Source: Owenweeksia sp965214115
GTDB taxonomy: Bacteria > Bacteroidota > Bacteroidia > Flavobacteriales > Schleiferiaceae
DNA: 64,000 nt
Direction of reading: 5' to 3'
NCBI GenBank assembly: GCA_965214115.1
Contig: CBDCAU010000003.1
Span: 434,001-498,000 of the forward strand
In this document: piece after piece, positions 1 through 9,100 of the stretch
Numbering within the stretch: position 1 is the first letter of the stretch
Layout: each line of letters starts with the position of its first letter
The notes under the pieces: generated by a model
Told to the model about the DNA's origin: nothing
Seen by the model: only the letters and a program-made list of their open reading frames with translations
Databases searched by the model: none
Program-made: the position numbers and the translations under genes

Positions 1-1
1 T

Positions 2-73
2 CTGGAATTAGGCAAAATCAGCCGCACGAAAATCATCACCTTTGCGGCTTTGAAAGAAATGCTCGATTCTTGA
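2..73 (+). CDS. C-terminal end of an unidentified upstream gene
   Basis: Only the last 23 codons lie in the window, ending at TGA 71-73. The tail ends in TFAALKEMLDS and is too short to assign to a family. Its stop overlaps the TTG start of pssA (TTGA), so the two genes are probably translationally coupled. A phosphatidylserine decarboxylase often neighbours pssA in this phylum, but nothing visible here confirms that. Confidence 0.5.
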   Translation: MELGKISRTKIITFAALKEMLDS

Positions 74-774
74 AAGCAACCATTCCCAATATTCTAACGC
101 TGGCCAATCTCGCCGCTGGCCTCCTCGCCATCATTTCCATATTTAACGGCGATTACGCATTGGCCGCGTGGCTCATCGCCAGTTCGCTCGTCTTCGATTT
201 TTTAGACGGTTTTTCCGCACGTTTATTAAAGGTGCATTCCGAACTGGGCAAACAACTGGACAGCCTCGCCGACGTGGTTTCCTTCGGCGTGGTGCCCGGT
301 TTCTTGGTTTTTAAATTATTCAAGATGAGCGCGTTGAGCGGCGAACCCGTGCCGGATTTTCTGCCGTACATCGCGCTTTTGATTCCGCTGTTTTCGGCTT
401 TGCGGTTGGCCAAATTTAATATCGACACCCGCCAAGCCGAATATTTCATTGGGATGCCGACGCCCGCTAACGCCATTTTTTGGTTTGCCTTGGGTTTGTG
501 GGCGATTTTTACGGACAATCCCACCACACAAAACGTTTTGCTCCACCCGTTTTTTCTCACCGCGCTCACCGTGGCTACCTCTTTTTTACTGGTCGCCGAA
601 CTGCCGCTGATGTCGCTGAAAATTAAATCATTGAAATGGAACGAAAACAAAGGTCGCGTTTTTTTGATAGTGGGAATCGTGGTTTTGATGGCCGTGCTGC
701 GCTATCGCGGGCTGGCCTTTGTCATACCTTTGTACATCCTATTAAGCTACATTTTTAAACCGAATAGAAAATGA
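70..774 (+). CDS. pssA: CDP-diacylglycerol-serine O-phosphatidyltransferase
   Basis: This inner-membrane enzyme makes phosphatidylserine from CDP-diacylglycerol and serine, the route to phosphatidylethanolamine. The CDP-alcohol phosphatidyltransferase signature is complete: D43, D46-G47, A50-R51, G60, D64 and D68, spaced exactly as in the family. The 234 residues are otherwise mostly hydrophobic helices, as expected. The start is TTG at 70, overlapping the previous stop as TTGA; no upstream ATG is available and the N-terminus KATIPNILTLANLAAG is typical of the family. The 3' end overlaps purS by 4 bases (ATGA). Confidence 0.93.
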   Translation: MKATIPNILTLANLAAGLLAIISIFNGDYALAAWLIASSLVFDFLDGFSARLLKVHSELGKQLDSLADVVSFGVVPGFLVFKLFKMSALSGEPVPDFLPYIALLIPLFSALRLAKFNIDTRQAEYFIGMPTPANAIFWFALGLWAIFTDNPTTQNVLLHPFFLTALTVATSFLLVAELPLMSLKIKSLKWNENKGRVFLIVGIVVLMAVLRYRGLAFVIPLYILLSYIFKPNRK

Positions 775-1022
775 CATTCACCGCCGAAATTGACATAATG
801 CCGCACAAGGCGCTTTTGGACCCACAGGGCAAGGCTGTTTCGCAAAGTATGCCCAACATCGGGCTGCCGGAAATCCAAAATGTGCGCATCGGCAAGCACG
901 TTTCGCTGCAAGTAGAGGCCGAAAACGAGGCCGCCGCCATCCAAAAAGTGGAGGCCGCCTGCCGCAAACTACTTGTAAATCAGATTACTGAAAGTTTTCA
1001 AATAAAAATAGTTGATAACTGA
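771..1022 (+). CDS. purS: phosphoribosylformylglycinamidine synthase subunit PurS
   Basis: PurS is the small subunit of the three-part FGAM synthase (PurS-PurL-PurQ) of purine synthesis and helps channel ammonia between PurQ and PurL. The 83-residue length is normal, and the family features are present: the N-terminal DIMPHKALLDPQGKAV strand, the central GLPEIQNVRIGKHVSL segment and a C-terminal helix with CRKLLVNQITE. The start overlaps the pssA stop (ATGA), so translation is coupled to pssA. purL and purQ are not in the window. A promoter-like site and a terminator follow immediately. Confidence 0.92.
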   Translation: MTFTAEIDIMPHKALLDPQGKAVSQSMPNIGLPEIQNVRIGKHVSLQVEAENEAAAIQKVEAACRKLLVNQITESFQIKIVDN

Positions 1023-1040
1023 AAATTCTTTCTATCTTTG
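1012..1040 (+). promoter_or_regulatory. Bacteroidota-type promoter at the end of purS
   Basis: A -33 TTG at 1012-1014 is followed 18 bases later by TATCTTTG (1033-1040), matching the Bacteroidota -7 consensus TAnnTTTG. It overlaps the end of purS. No plus-strand gene follows before the terminator at 1074-1110, so if active it would make a short RNA. Confidence 0.4.
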
Positions 1041-1045
1041 GAGGG

Positions 1046-1112
1046 AGGATTGAGGTTTTTTAATCGGAACTGTAGTCCCCGTTTTTCGGAAAGAAGAGCG
1101 GGGACTTTTTCA
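1046..1112 (+). ncRNA. candidate short RNA between promoter and terminator
   Basis: This roughly 65-base interval runs from the predicted start point of the promoter at 1012-1040 to the terminator hairpin. It contains no ORF with a start codon of useful length. The call rests only on the promoter-terminator pair. It could equally be a 3' UTR product of purS. Confidence 0.25.
1074..1110 (+). terminator. rho-independent terminator after purS
   Basis: AGTCCCCG (1074-1081) pairs perfectly with CGGGGACT (1099-1106) across a 17-base loop and runs into T5. The T tract lies on the plus strand, so it ends the pssA-purS transcript. The convergent PIN gene stops at the same place. Confidence 0.8.
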
Positions 1113-1643
1113 TTTGAATTCCCTCTGCACTTTTTGGTAAGCCAACTCGACCACCGCCGGATTTAAATGGAAGTTTAATTCCAGTTGCAGCCTTTCGCAG
1201 CTTTCTCGGTAACTGCAGATGCTAAGTTGGATTTCCATCTTCGCCAAAATGTAAAGCACCCCATTATGCGCCCATTGATGAGTCTTGGCGTATTTCCGTG
1301 CCGCATTGTCATCTAATAATAAGTGATAATTGAAATCTAAATATTGGTTTTGCGCAAAAACTTCCGCTTCCCCTTCGTGGATTTTTTCTTCTTTCATATA
1401 AATCCCTACAATTCCACTGTCATAAAAGGGGCATTTTTTGAACCAACTTTGATGGTCTTTATAAAATTGAGTGAGAAAGAAAAGTCGCTTGGAACGCTCT
1501 ATCGGGTCAGGGTTTTTGTTCAAAAATTCATCTTCCACTTTCTCCGGAATCAAAACCTCTTCATAAAAAAATTGAAGAGGGCGGACAAGATTCAGATGGT
1601 AAAGCGCGATGAAAACGCTGGTATCAGCAATCGCTTTCCTCAA
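1110..1643 (-). CDS. PIN-domain protein (putative RNase) coupled to a TIR-like gene
   Basis: This 177-residue protein has the layout of a PIN-fold nuclease. IADTSVFIAL carries D7, IPEKVEDEFL carries the second acidic site near E39, HEGEAEVFAQ gives E92/E94, and LLLDDNAARKYA gives D111/D112. PIN proteins usually cut RNA and include VapC toxins, but no small VapB-like antitoxin precedes it. Instead the start (TTG at 1643) overlaps the stop of the TIR-like gene as TTGA, so the two are translated together. The family is longer than ordinary VapC (about 130-140 residues). Target and regulation are unknown. Confidence 0.75.
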   Translation of the reverse strand: MRKAIADTSVFIALYHLNLVRPLQFFYEEVLIPEKVEDEFLNKNPDPIERSKRLFFLTQFYKDHQSWFKKCPFYDSGIVGIYMKEEKIHEGEAEVFAQNQYLDFNYHLLLDDNAARKYAKTHQWAHNGVLYILAKMEIQLSICSYRESCERLQLELNFHLNPAVVELAYQKVQREFK

Positions 1644-2149
1644 GCCGACTGAAGGTTTTTATAAAGTGCTCTTCCCAACAATCCTAAACCAATAGCCAAT
1701 ATGGAGTACCCAAAAATATCTTCACCTTTATTCTTGGGTTGATTTGAGGGGAAACTCTGATGCAAGAAATGGATAATCTGTTCCAAGGCATTGGGAATGC
1801 TGTACTGTTCCAATTTTATCCATTGCACCAATTTATGGTTGTTATAAAATTCCGTTTGAAAATCTGGCGCACCAACTATTACCACCGGTTTGCTTTTCAG
1901 TAAAGCATAATCCACCTCTGCCTTCATCCACTGCGGGTCATTTCCGGTATTGAAAACCAAAAGATATTTTGATTTTTCAATGCGATGACGGGTTTCCATC
2001 GAGATTTCCTGCGCGGCGGGAAACAATCGGCTCGGCAAATTCACTTTCATATCATAAAGTGTGGCAATGGTTTGGAGGCGCATTGCCGAGCTTTCGCCGA
2101 TTTGATAAGGGTCGCGAGGATTGTACGTCACATAAATTTCAGTCGCCAT
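1640..2149 (-). CDS. TIR-like domain protein with C-terminal membrane helix
   Basis: Using the ATG at 2149 (an extension to 2182 is possible but lacks the TIR start), the protein has 169 residues. It opens with ATEIYVTYNPRD, matching the first strand of TIR domains. It continues with IEKSKYLLVFNTG and then W74-x3-E78 in QWMKAEVDYAL, the position of the catalytic glutamate of NAD-cleaving TIR domains. KPVVIVG follows as a later strand. Residues about 145-163 (IFGYSILAIGLGLLG) form one hydrophobic helix close to the C-terminus. It is the first gene of a two-gene unit with the PIN gene. A role in stress or phage response is inference; a diverged TIR without NADase activity is the alternative. 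Confidence 0.68.
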   Translation of the reverse strand: MATEIYVTYNPRDPYQIGESSAMRLQTIATLYDMKVNLPSRLFPAAQEISMETRHRIEKSKYLLVFNTGNDPQWMKAEVDYALLKSKPVVIVGAPDFQTEFYNNHKLVQWIKLEQYSIPNALEQIIHFLHQSFPSNQPKNKGEDIFGYSILAIGLGLLGRALYKNLQSA

Positions 2150-2199
2150 TGTACCAGTTTTATTTTTCGTAAAATTACGCATTCTCCCAAAAATCCTCG

Positions 2200-2787
2200 A
2201 TGAATTTCCTCGCTCACCTCACGCTTTCCGACAATGATGAAGACCTGATGCTGGGCAATTTCATCGCCGACCGCACCCGAAAATCGGACTGGAAAAAAAT
2301 GAAGCCGCGCGTGGTGGAGGGGATCGAGCTGCACCTGAAAATCGACTTTTTCACCGACCATCATTTCCTTACTGAAAAAGCCAAAGAAAAACTCCGCCCC
2401 ACCCAGCGGAAATATTCGCCCGTGGTTTTGGATATTTTGTACGACCATTTTTTGGCTAAAAATTTTACAGAATATTATGATGAAAATTTAGAAGATTTTG
2501 CGAAAAAATGCTATCAAATCTTCCGAAAAAGATGGACGGAAATCCCGAAAAATATGTACCGTATGATTGATTTTATGGAACACCAAAACTGGCTGGTAAG
2601 CTATGCGGATTTGGACGGGCTGAACCGCGCGCTCAGCGGAATGTCGCGGCGGGCTAATTTTCAAAATCAAATGAATTCGGCCGTTTTGGAAGTGCGGAAG
2701 AATTATGATTTTTATGAGAAAAATTTTAGGGAGTTTTATCCGTTATTGCAGGATTTTGTAGATAGAGAAATTTTGGAAATTATATGA
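2200..2787 (+). CDS. acpH: acyl carrier protein phosphodiesterase (DUF479)
   Basis: This protein resembles AcpH, which removes the phosphopantetheine arm from acyl carrier protein to give apo-ACP. The length (195 residues) equals that of the known enzyme. The start MNFLAHLTLSDNDEDLMLGNFIAD, with its conserved H and GNFIAD, is diagnostic, as are GIELHLKIDFFTDHH and LDILYDHFLAKNF, which supply the acidic and histidine metal residues. The C-terminal DFVDREILEI helix is also typical. It is divergent from the TIR/PIN unit and followed by a palindromic repeat element. Confidence 0.88.
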   Translation: MNFLAHLTLSDNDEDLMLGNFIADRTRKSDWKKMKPRVVEGIELHLKIDFFTDHHFLTEKAKEKLRPTQRKYSPVVLDILYDHFLAKNFTEYYDENLEDFAKKCYQIFRKRWTEIPKNMYRMIDFMEHQNWLVSYADLDGLNRALSGMSRRANFQNQMNSAVLEVRKNYDFYEKNFREFYPLLQDFVDREILEII

Positions 2788-2792
2788 AGAAT

Positions 2793-3017
2793 GTGTCGCC
2801 CCGCTGGGGCTTTTCTAATGTGGGGGAATCAAACGAAGACCGCCGCCCTTACAGGTGGCGTTACAAACATTTCGCCCCGCTGGGGCTTCATTTCCCCAAA
2901 GTCGACAGACCGCCGCCACTTGGCAAAGCTCCGTAGGAGCGCCATATTTGTAGCACCGCCTGTAAGGGCGGTGTTAAAATTAAAACCCGCGCTGCACAAG
3001 CCCCAGTGGGGCGACAC
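2793..3017. repeat. 225-bp palindromic element with 20-bp terminal inverted repeats
   Basis: GTGTCGCCCCGCTGGGGCTT (2793-2812) is repeated inverted at 2998-3017 with one mismatch. A second inverted pair lies inside, built on CGCCCTTACAGG near 2846 and CCTGTAAGGGCGG near 2958-2972, and a small hairpin GCTCC-GTA-GGAGC sits near 2928-2940. The ORFs across it are products of the repeat. It fills most of the 317-base gap between acpH and the next gene; the remainder (3018-3104) is AT-rich with short CACCCA/ATTACCC runs and nothing else visible. It resembles MITE or REP-type elements. Confidence 0.75.
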
Positions 3018-3104
3018 CAAAACACACGGCAACCTCATTCGTTATCTAAATAAATCACCTATCACCCACCCCAATTACCCAATTACAAATTACTTCCCAA
3101 AAAT

Positions 3105-4640
3105 ATGCAAACCCAAGATTTGAAAATAGAACTCCGCAACATCCAAGAGGCGGATTACGAAGATTTGAAAACGGTGATGGTGGAAAGCTACACGGGCTAC
3201 GAGGATGAGCCGTGGCGCTTGAAAGACATTAAAACCTTGTTGGACAAATTCCCCGAAGGGCAGCTTTGCATCGTAGCCAACGGACAAGTGGTGGGCTGCG
3301 CGCTTTCCCTCATTATCGACTATAAAAAATACGGCGATAAGCATACCTATGAGCAAATTGTGGACGATTATAAATTCAACACCCACAACCCCGATGGCAA
3401 TGTCTTGTACGGCATCGAAGTCTTTATCCATCCCGATTTCCGTGGGATGCGCTTGGCGCGAAGGCTGTACGACGCGCGCAAAGAATTGTGTGAAAACCTG
3501 AATTTGGAGAGCATCATTTTTGGCGGGCGGATGAGCCGCTACGGCGAACACGCCGACGAGCTGACCCCCAAGCAGTACATCGAAAAAGTGAAGGAAAACG
3601 AAATCCACGACAAGGTGCTGAGCTTCCAGTTATCGAATGATTTCCACGTCAAGAAAGTCATCCGAAACTACCTGCAAAATGACAGCGCCAGTCAGGACTA
3701 CGCGGCGCTGATGGAGTGGAACAACATTTATTACGAAGAAAAAGACCGTACTATAAACGCACCCAAAAGCGTAGTGCGCATCGGCCTTGTGCAATGGCAA
3801 ATGCGGGAGTTGAAAAACTTTGAACAGTTGGTAGAATACGTGGATTATTTTATCGACGCAGTGAGCGATTACCAGTCGGATTTCGCGCTCTTCCCCGAAC
3901 TGTTCAATGCGCCGCTGATGCAGGCCTACAACCATTTGGGCGAGAGCCAAGCCATCCGCGAACTGGCGGGTTTCACTGAAAAACTGCGCGATGTCTTTAT
4001 CGAAAAAGCGGTCAGTTACAATATTAATATCATCACCGGAAGTATGCCCATCCAAAAGGAGGACGGCCTATATAATATAGTGTACCTCTGCCGCCGCGAC
4101 GGATCGTGGGATTATTACGAAAAAGTGCACATCACGCCTTCCGAAAAGGAAAGCTGGGGGATGCGCGGTGGCGACCGCGTAAAGATTTTTGATACTGACG
4201 CGGGCAAAATCGGGGTGCTGGTCTGCTACGACGTGGAGTTCCCCGAACTGTCGCGATTGTACGCCGACCAAGGGATGCAGATACTTTTCGTCCCATTTCT
4301 CACCGACACCCAAAACGGTTATATGCGCGTCCGAAACTGTGCAATGGCGCGCGCCATTGAGAACGAATGTTACGTGGCCATCGCCGGCAGCGTCGGTAAC
4401 TTGCCCAAGGTCAGCAATATGGACATTCAATACGCACAATCGGCGGTTTTTACGCCGAGCGATTTTGCCTTCCCGACCAACTGCATCAAGGCGGAAGCCA
4501 CGGCCAACACGGAAATGACGATTGTGGCGGATGTGGATTTGGATTTATTGAAAGAACTTCACAGCTACGGCAGCGTGCGGACTTTGACGGATAGGAGGGG
4601 GGATTTGTATAAGGTTGAGATTGTAAAAAACGGACGGTAA
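3105..4640 (+). CDS. GNAT acetyltransferase-nitrilase fusion
   Basis: The protein joins an N-terminal GNAT domain (about residues 8-160, with GIEVFIHPDFRGMRLARRLY as the acetyl-CoA binding segment) to a C-terminal carbon-nitrogen hydrolase (about 225-500). The nitrilase triad is present: E265 in LFPELFNAP, K340 in YEKVHITPSEKE and C374 in GVLVCYDVEFPEL. Such bifunctional proteins are widespread and are usually annotated only by domain; the substrate is unknown. Length 511 fits the fused family. It stands alone, after a repeat element and before an envelope gene. Confidence 0.9.
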   Translation: MQTQDLKIELRNIQEADYEDLKTVMVESYTGYEDEPWRLKDIKTLLDKFPEGQLCIVANGQVVGCALSLIIDYKKYGDKHTYEQIVDDYKFNTHNPDGNVLYGIEVFIHPDFRGMRLARRLYDARKELCENLNLESIIFGGRMSRYGEHADELTPKQYIEKVKENEIHDKVLSFQLSNDFHVKKVIRNYLQNDSASQDYAALMEWNNIYYEEKDRTINAPKSVVRIGLVQWQMRELKNFEQLVEYVDYFIDAVSDYQSDFALFPELFNAPLMQAYNHLGESQAIRELAGFTEKLRDVFIEKAVSYNINIITGSMPIQKEDGLYNIVYLCRRDGSWDYYEKVHITPSEKESWGMRGGDRVKIFDTDAGKIGVLVCYDVEFPELSRLYADQGMQILFVPFLTDTQNGYMRVRNCAMARAIENECYVAIAGSVGNLPKVSNMDIQYAQSAVFTPSDFAFPTNCIKAEATANTEMTIVADVDLDLLKELHSYGSVRTLTDRRGDLYKVEIVKNGR

Positions 4641-4905
4641 TTGAGCTGAGTTTCGCCCTCCCCCGCCTCCTGCGTCAGCACCCCCTCCAAGTGGGGGACA
4701 ACGCTCCGAGCCAGCTTTTTGTAAAACGAGAGGTCTGTTTCTCTGAACCAAGGTTTGGCATTGGATTTTCCAAAGTGGGAGTCGGTGGCGACGGCTCTAT
4801 CCCCTCTCACCGCAGAGGTGCCGAGGAACGAGTCGGGGGTGGTTTTCTTTTATAGCAAAATCAAATTTCTCCGACCAAAAGCCCCCAATTTCCGTTTCTT
4901 GTTTT

Positions 4906-6183
4906 ATGAAAAAATTAGCCCCTCTTTTCATACTCTTTTTTCTCGCCGGCTGCGGCAGCAACCCCCTCCAAATTTTCGATAAAAAATCTCCGTGGGAAAA
5001 ATACCGCGACCAGCTTTCGCAGGCCGAACTGGACAAATCCGTGGCCGGCGAAAAATGGCTGGCGGCCTCGCAAAAAGCTTTCAATCAACCCGTTTCGATG
5101 GAAATTCCTTTTGCGGTAAAAGGTGTTTTCCGTGCCAATCCCGTGCGCGCGCTTTCGTGGGCATTTGAAGCGCAGCGCGGGGCCACGGTTCAGGTTTTTT
5201 TAGATTGGCAAGCGGTGGCTTCCGCCAAAGTTTTTTTGGATATTTTTAAGGATAATAATTTTGATGACCCGCTGGAATCCTTTGCGGGAAGCGACACCTT
5301 GGAATTTGAAATCAAGAAAAGCGGCACATTTTTGATTCGGCTGCAGCCGGAAATCTTGGGCGAGGGCGCGTTTGATTTGACGGTGAAAACCGCGCGGACT
5401 TATGCGGTTTTTCCAGTGTATGGAAAAGACCGCGCGGCCATCCAAAGTTTTTGGGGCGCGACGCGGGATGGCGGTGCGCGGCGGCACGAGGGCGTGGACA
5501 TCTTCGCCGCGCGCGGAACGCCGGTGGTTTCGCCCGTCAAGGGGGTGGTCAGTTCGGTGCGCAATGGCGGCCTCGGCGGAAAATCCGTGTGGGTGCGCGA
5601 CGGGAAGCGCGGCCATAATTTGTACTTCGCGCATTTGGACAGTCAGGCGGTTTCGTTTGGAAGCCAAGTGAAATTGGGCGACACGCTGGGATTTGTGGGA
5701 AATACTGGAAACGCCCGCTACACCGCGCCGCACCTACATTTCGGGATTTACAGCGGCGGCGCTTTCGACCCGCTGCCGATGGTGGAGACGCGGCATCCCA
5801 ATCCTGAAAAATCCAATTTGGAAACCGATGAATTTTTTATGGAAATAAGTGGGGCTTCTGCGAATTTTCGGAAAGGGCCGTCCACCAAATTTGAAATCAT
5901 CGAACCGCTTTCGCGGAAAACGCCCGCCTTGCTTTTGGGCGCGGTGGAAGATTGGTACCAAATTGAAACTTTGGATGGGAGGCGCGGCTTTGTCCACCAA
6001 TCTTTGGTAAAAGATCCCGAAAGAAAATCTTTGCAAAACGATTCGATAAACGTTTTCTTTGAACCTTCTGAAAATCAGGTTTCCATAAATTTGAAGCGTC
6101 AAGATTTGCAGATTTTGGGAGAGGAAAATAACTTTCAAGTTGTGATAGACTCCAACTATAATTTTTATTATACAAAAAATTAA
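4906..6183 (+). CDS. M23 family peptidoglycan endopeptidase lipoprotein with SH3 domain
   Basis: The N-terminus MKKLAPLFILFFLAGCG is a lipoprotein signal with the lipobox LAGC. Residues about 60-165 form a beta-rich domain of unknown function. The M23 (LytM) domain follows: H194-x3-D198 and H278 bind zinc, with H243 (FAHLD) and H276 (HLHF) as the catalytic histidines. A bacterial SH3-like region (about 300-365, NFRKGPSTKFEII) should bind the wall. It probably cuts peptide cross-links in the periplasm. All metal ligands are intact, so this is an active enzyme and not a degenerate activator such as EnvC. Confidence 0.9.
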   Translation: MKKLAPLFILFFLAGCGSNPLQIFDKKSPWEKYRDQLSQAELDKSVAGEKWLAASQKAFNQPVSMEIPFAVKGVFRANPVRALSWAFEAQRGATVQVFLDWQAVASAKVFLDIFKDNNFDDPLESFAGSDTLEFEIKKSGTFLIRLQPEILGEGAFDLTVKTARTYAVFPVYGKDRAAIQSFWGATRDGGARRHEGVDIFAARGTPVVSPVKGVVSSVRNGGLGGKSVWVRDGKRGHNLYFAHLDSQAVSFGSQVKLGDTLGFVGNTGNARYTAPHLHFGIYSGGAFDPLPMVETRHPNPEKSNLETDEFFMEISGASANFRKGPSTKFEIIEPLSRKTPALLLGAVEDWYQIETLDGRRGFVHQSLVKDPERKSLQNDSINVFFEPSENQVSINLKRQDLQILGEENNFQVVIDSNYNFYYTKN

Positions 6184-6189
6184 ATCGAT

Positions 6190-9100
6190 TTGACTCAAAA
6201 CGACTACTCTTTTTCATTTTCAAAAAATCGCTTTAAAAAGCATTTTTCTTTTACAATAAAAAAGAAGGTGTTTTCTTTAATTTCAAAGGGCTTGGCGCTT
6301 TTCATTTTAGCGGGCTGCGCCGTTTACGAACCTACCTACAGTTTGGACGCTTTGAAATGGGAAGAAGATTACCAACTTCCCAATGACACGCTGGTTTATA
6401 CTTTCTTTTTGGTGGGCGACGCTGGCAAGCCGGAATCCTCAACGGGCCAAAATACGATGGCGCTTCTCGAAAAAAAACTGGCGGAAACCGAAGGAAAACA
6501 GGGGGTAGTTTTTTTGGGCGATAATGTATATCCCAGCGGCATTCCAGACTCTTCAAGTTTTTATTATGAAACCGCCGTTTCGCGATTAAAAGGGCAACTA
6601 AAACCTTTAGAAGGATATGAAGGAGAAGTGGTCTTTTTACCGGGAAACCACGATTGGAGAAACGGCCGATTATCTTTAAAAAGACAAGATGATATCGTGG
6701 AAGAAACCTTAGGCGAAAAGAAACTTTTTCTGCCAGATTGGGGCTGCGGCGGCCCCGAAGACAAAGATTTGACGGACGAAATCGTGCTGCTGGCCATTGA
6801 TTCGCAATGGTGGATGGAAGATTGGGACGGCCGCGAAAATTTCAACAAGGGTTGCGCGGTGTCCAGCCGCTCGGCGTTCATCGTATCGCTGAAAGACGAG
6901 CTGGGCGGGCTGAAAGACAAGACGGTGATTTTGGCGATGCACCACCCGATGCGCTCGGTGGGGCCGCACGGCGGACAGTATTCTTTGAAAAGAGAATTTT
7001 TCCCCGCCACGGATTTGCGTGAATGGCTGTACATCCCGATGCCGCTGTTTGGCGGTTTGTTGCGCCGCAACTTGGGGGTGAGCCAAGACTTGACGAACCC
7101 GCGCTACGCAAGGTTTGTGGAGGAATTGAAACTGGCCACGGAAGGTTTTGACAACATCATTTTTGCGGCCGGCCACGAGCATACTTTGCAACATATCGAG
7201 GACGATCAGCATCCTTATATAATAAGCGGGGCGGGCGCGAAACAAAATCCTGCGCGGGCGGGCGGGCAAGCGAAATACGCCAGCGGGCAGGGCGGTTTGG
7301 CCGAGTTGAAATTCTATAAAAACGGCGCCATTTGGGTGCAGTATTGGAACGGGCAAACCGGTGAACTGGATTATGCCAAAGAAATTTTTAAACGCGAGCC
7401 CAAAGAGTTCAACGATTTTGAGATTTACGAGCGCGGGCAAGATTCCATCCGGCTTTCTATTTATGAAAAAGAGCGCTATCCCGGCTGGTTTCACCGCGCG
7501 ATTTGGGGCAAGTTCAACCGTGAAATGTATTACGATAGCGTAACCGTTCCGGTTTTCGATTTTGAAAAAATGCCCGGCAATTTGCGGACGGTAAAAAAAG
7601 GTGGCGGCAACCAAACCAATTCATTGCGGCTGGAAAACGACGAGGGCGAGCAGTACGTTTTGCGCTCCGTGCGAAAAGACGGGAATCGCATACTGGGTGG
7701 GGTGTTTCAAGGTACTTTCATTGTGGATCTATTGGAAGATATTTTTACTTATACCCACCCATTCGCGGCATTTACCTTGCCCGATTTGGCGGAGGCCTCG
7801 GATATTTACCACACCAATCCCAAATTGTATTATTTGCCAAAACAGCCCAAACTGGGCGATTACAATGACAAATTTGGCAACGATTTTTACCTGTTTGAAG
7901 AGCGGCCCGACGACGACCGCAGCGACGTGGCCAGCTTTGGAAATTCCAAGAACATCATTAGCACGGACGACCTGATGGAAGAGCTGATGAAATCTTGGAA
8001 AAACAACGTGGACGAAGACGCGATGATGCGCGCGCGGATGTTCGATTTTATGATTGGCGACTGGGACCGCCACCAAGACAACTGGCGCTGGGCGGGCTTT
8101 CCCGACGATACCACGGGCGGCGAATTTTACCGCCCCATCCCGCGCGACCGCGACCAAGTATATGCCAATTTTGATGGGTTTATGATAAAAATCCTGAACC
8201 AAACCGGCCCGCAACTGCGCCAATTCCATTCCTATAAAAAGGGAATCCGCAACATAAAATGGTACGGCGAATACCCGAAATTTTACGACCGCCGCTTTAT
8301 CGCGCCCGTGCCGTGGGAAGTGTGGGAAGAGCAAGCGCGCATCGTTCAAAAAAACACAAGCGACTCATTGATAGAGGCTTCCATCCGGAAAATGCCGCCC
8401 GAGGCCTTTGCGCGCGGCGGCGAGAAAATCGTGGAAACGATGAAATACCGCCGCGATAATTTGGTGGAAATCGTGCGGGAATATTACGAGCTTTTGGCGA
8501 AAGACGTGGAAATTGTCGGTACGGAAGACGAAGACGTTTTTGAAATCGAACGGCTGAGCAAAGACAGCACGCGGATTACGCAGTGGGTGGTGAAAGACGA
8601 TGAACGGCACCAGCGTTACCGCCGCGTTTTTTTGACCGATGAAACCCAAGAAGTTCGGCTGTATGGAATGGAAGGCGACGACACATTTGAGTTGACGGGC
8701 GAGGTGAAAGATGGGATAAAAATTCGAGCCATCGGCGGCTATGGCGATGATTTTTTGAAGGATGAATCGCGGGTGCGCGGCTGGGGCCGGAAGACGAAAA
8801 TGTACGATTTTCCCGGCGGGATGAGCTTCCAAAAAAGCAAAGAAACGGACAACGATATTTCCGAGCGCTACGACATCAACAATTATGAATTCAAGGATTA
8901 TGGCCGGAATTACGGCATCTTTCTGCCCACCGCTTCTTATGGGCCAGATTTTGGTTTCGCCTTGGGAATCAGCTATTTATACTTCGGCCAGGAGGGTTTT
9001 AAAAAGCGTCCTTTCAATAATAAACAGACCTTTAAAATCGACTATGCTTTTGGCAACGAAAGTTTTCAGGCCGCTTACGAAGGCATTTTTTATAATGTAT

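Noticed and set aside
2791..3123. 110-codon ORF after acpH
   Set aside because: It lies in the palindromic element and its translation simply follows the repeat.
4641..4905. Possible element or gene between the GNAT-nitrilase and M23 genes
   Set aside because: The 265 bases have some C-rich and G-rich runs, but no clear inverted arms, terminator or ORF with coding character.
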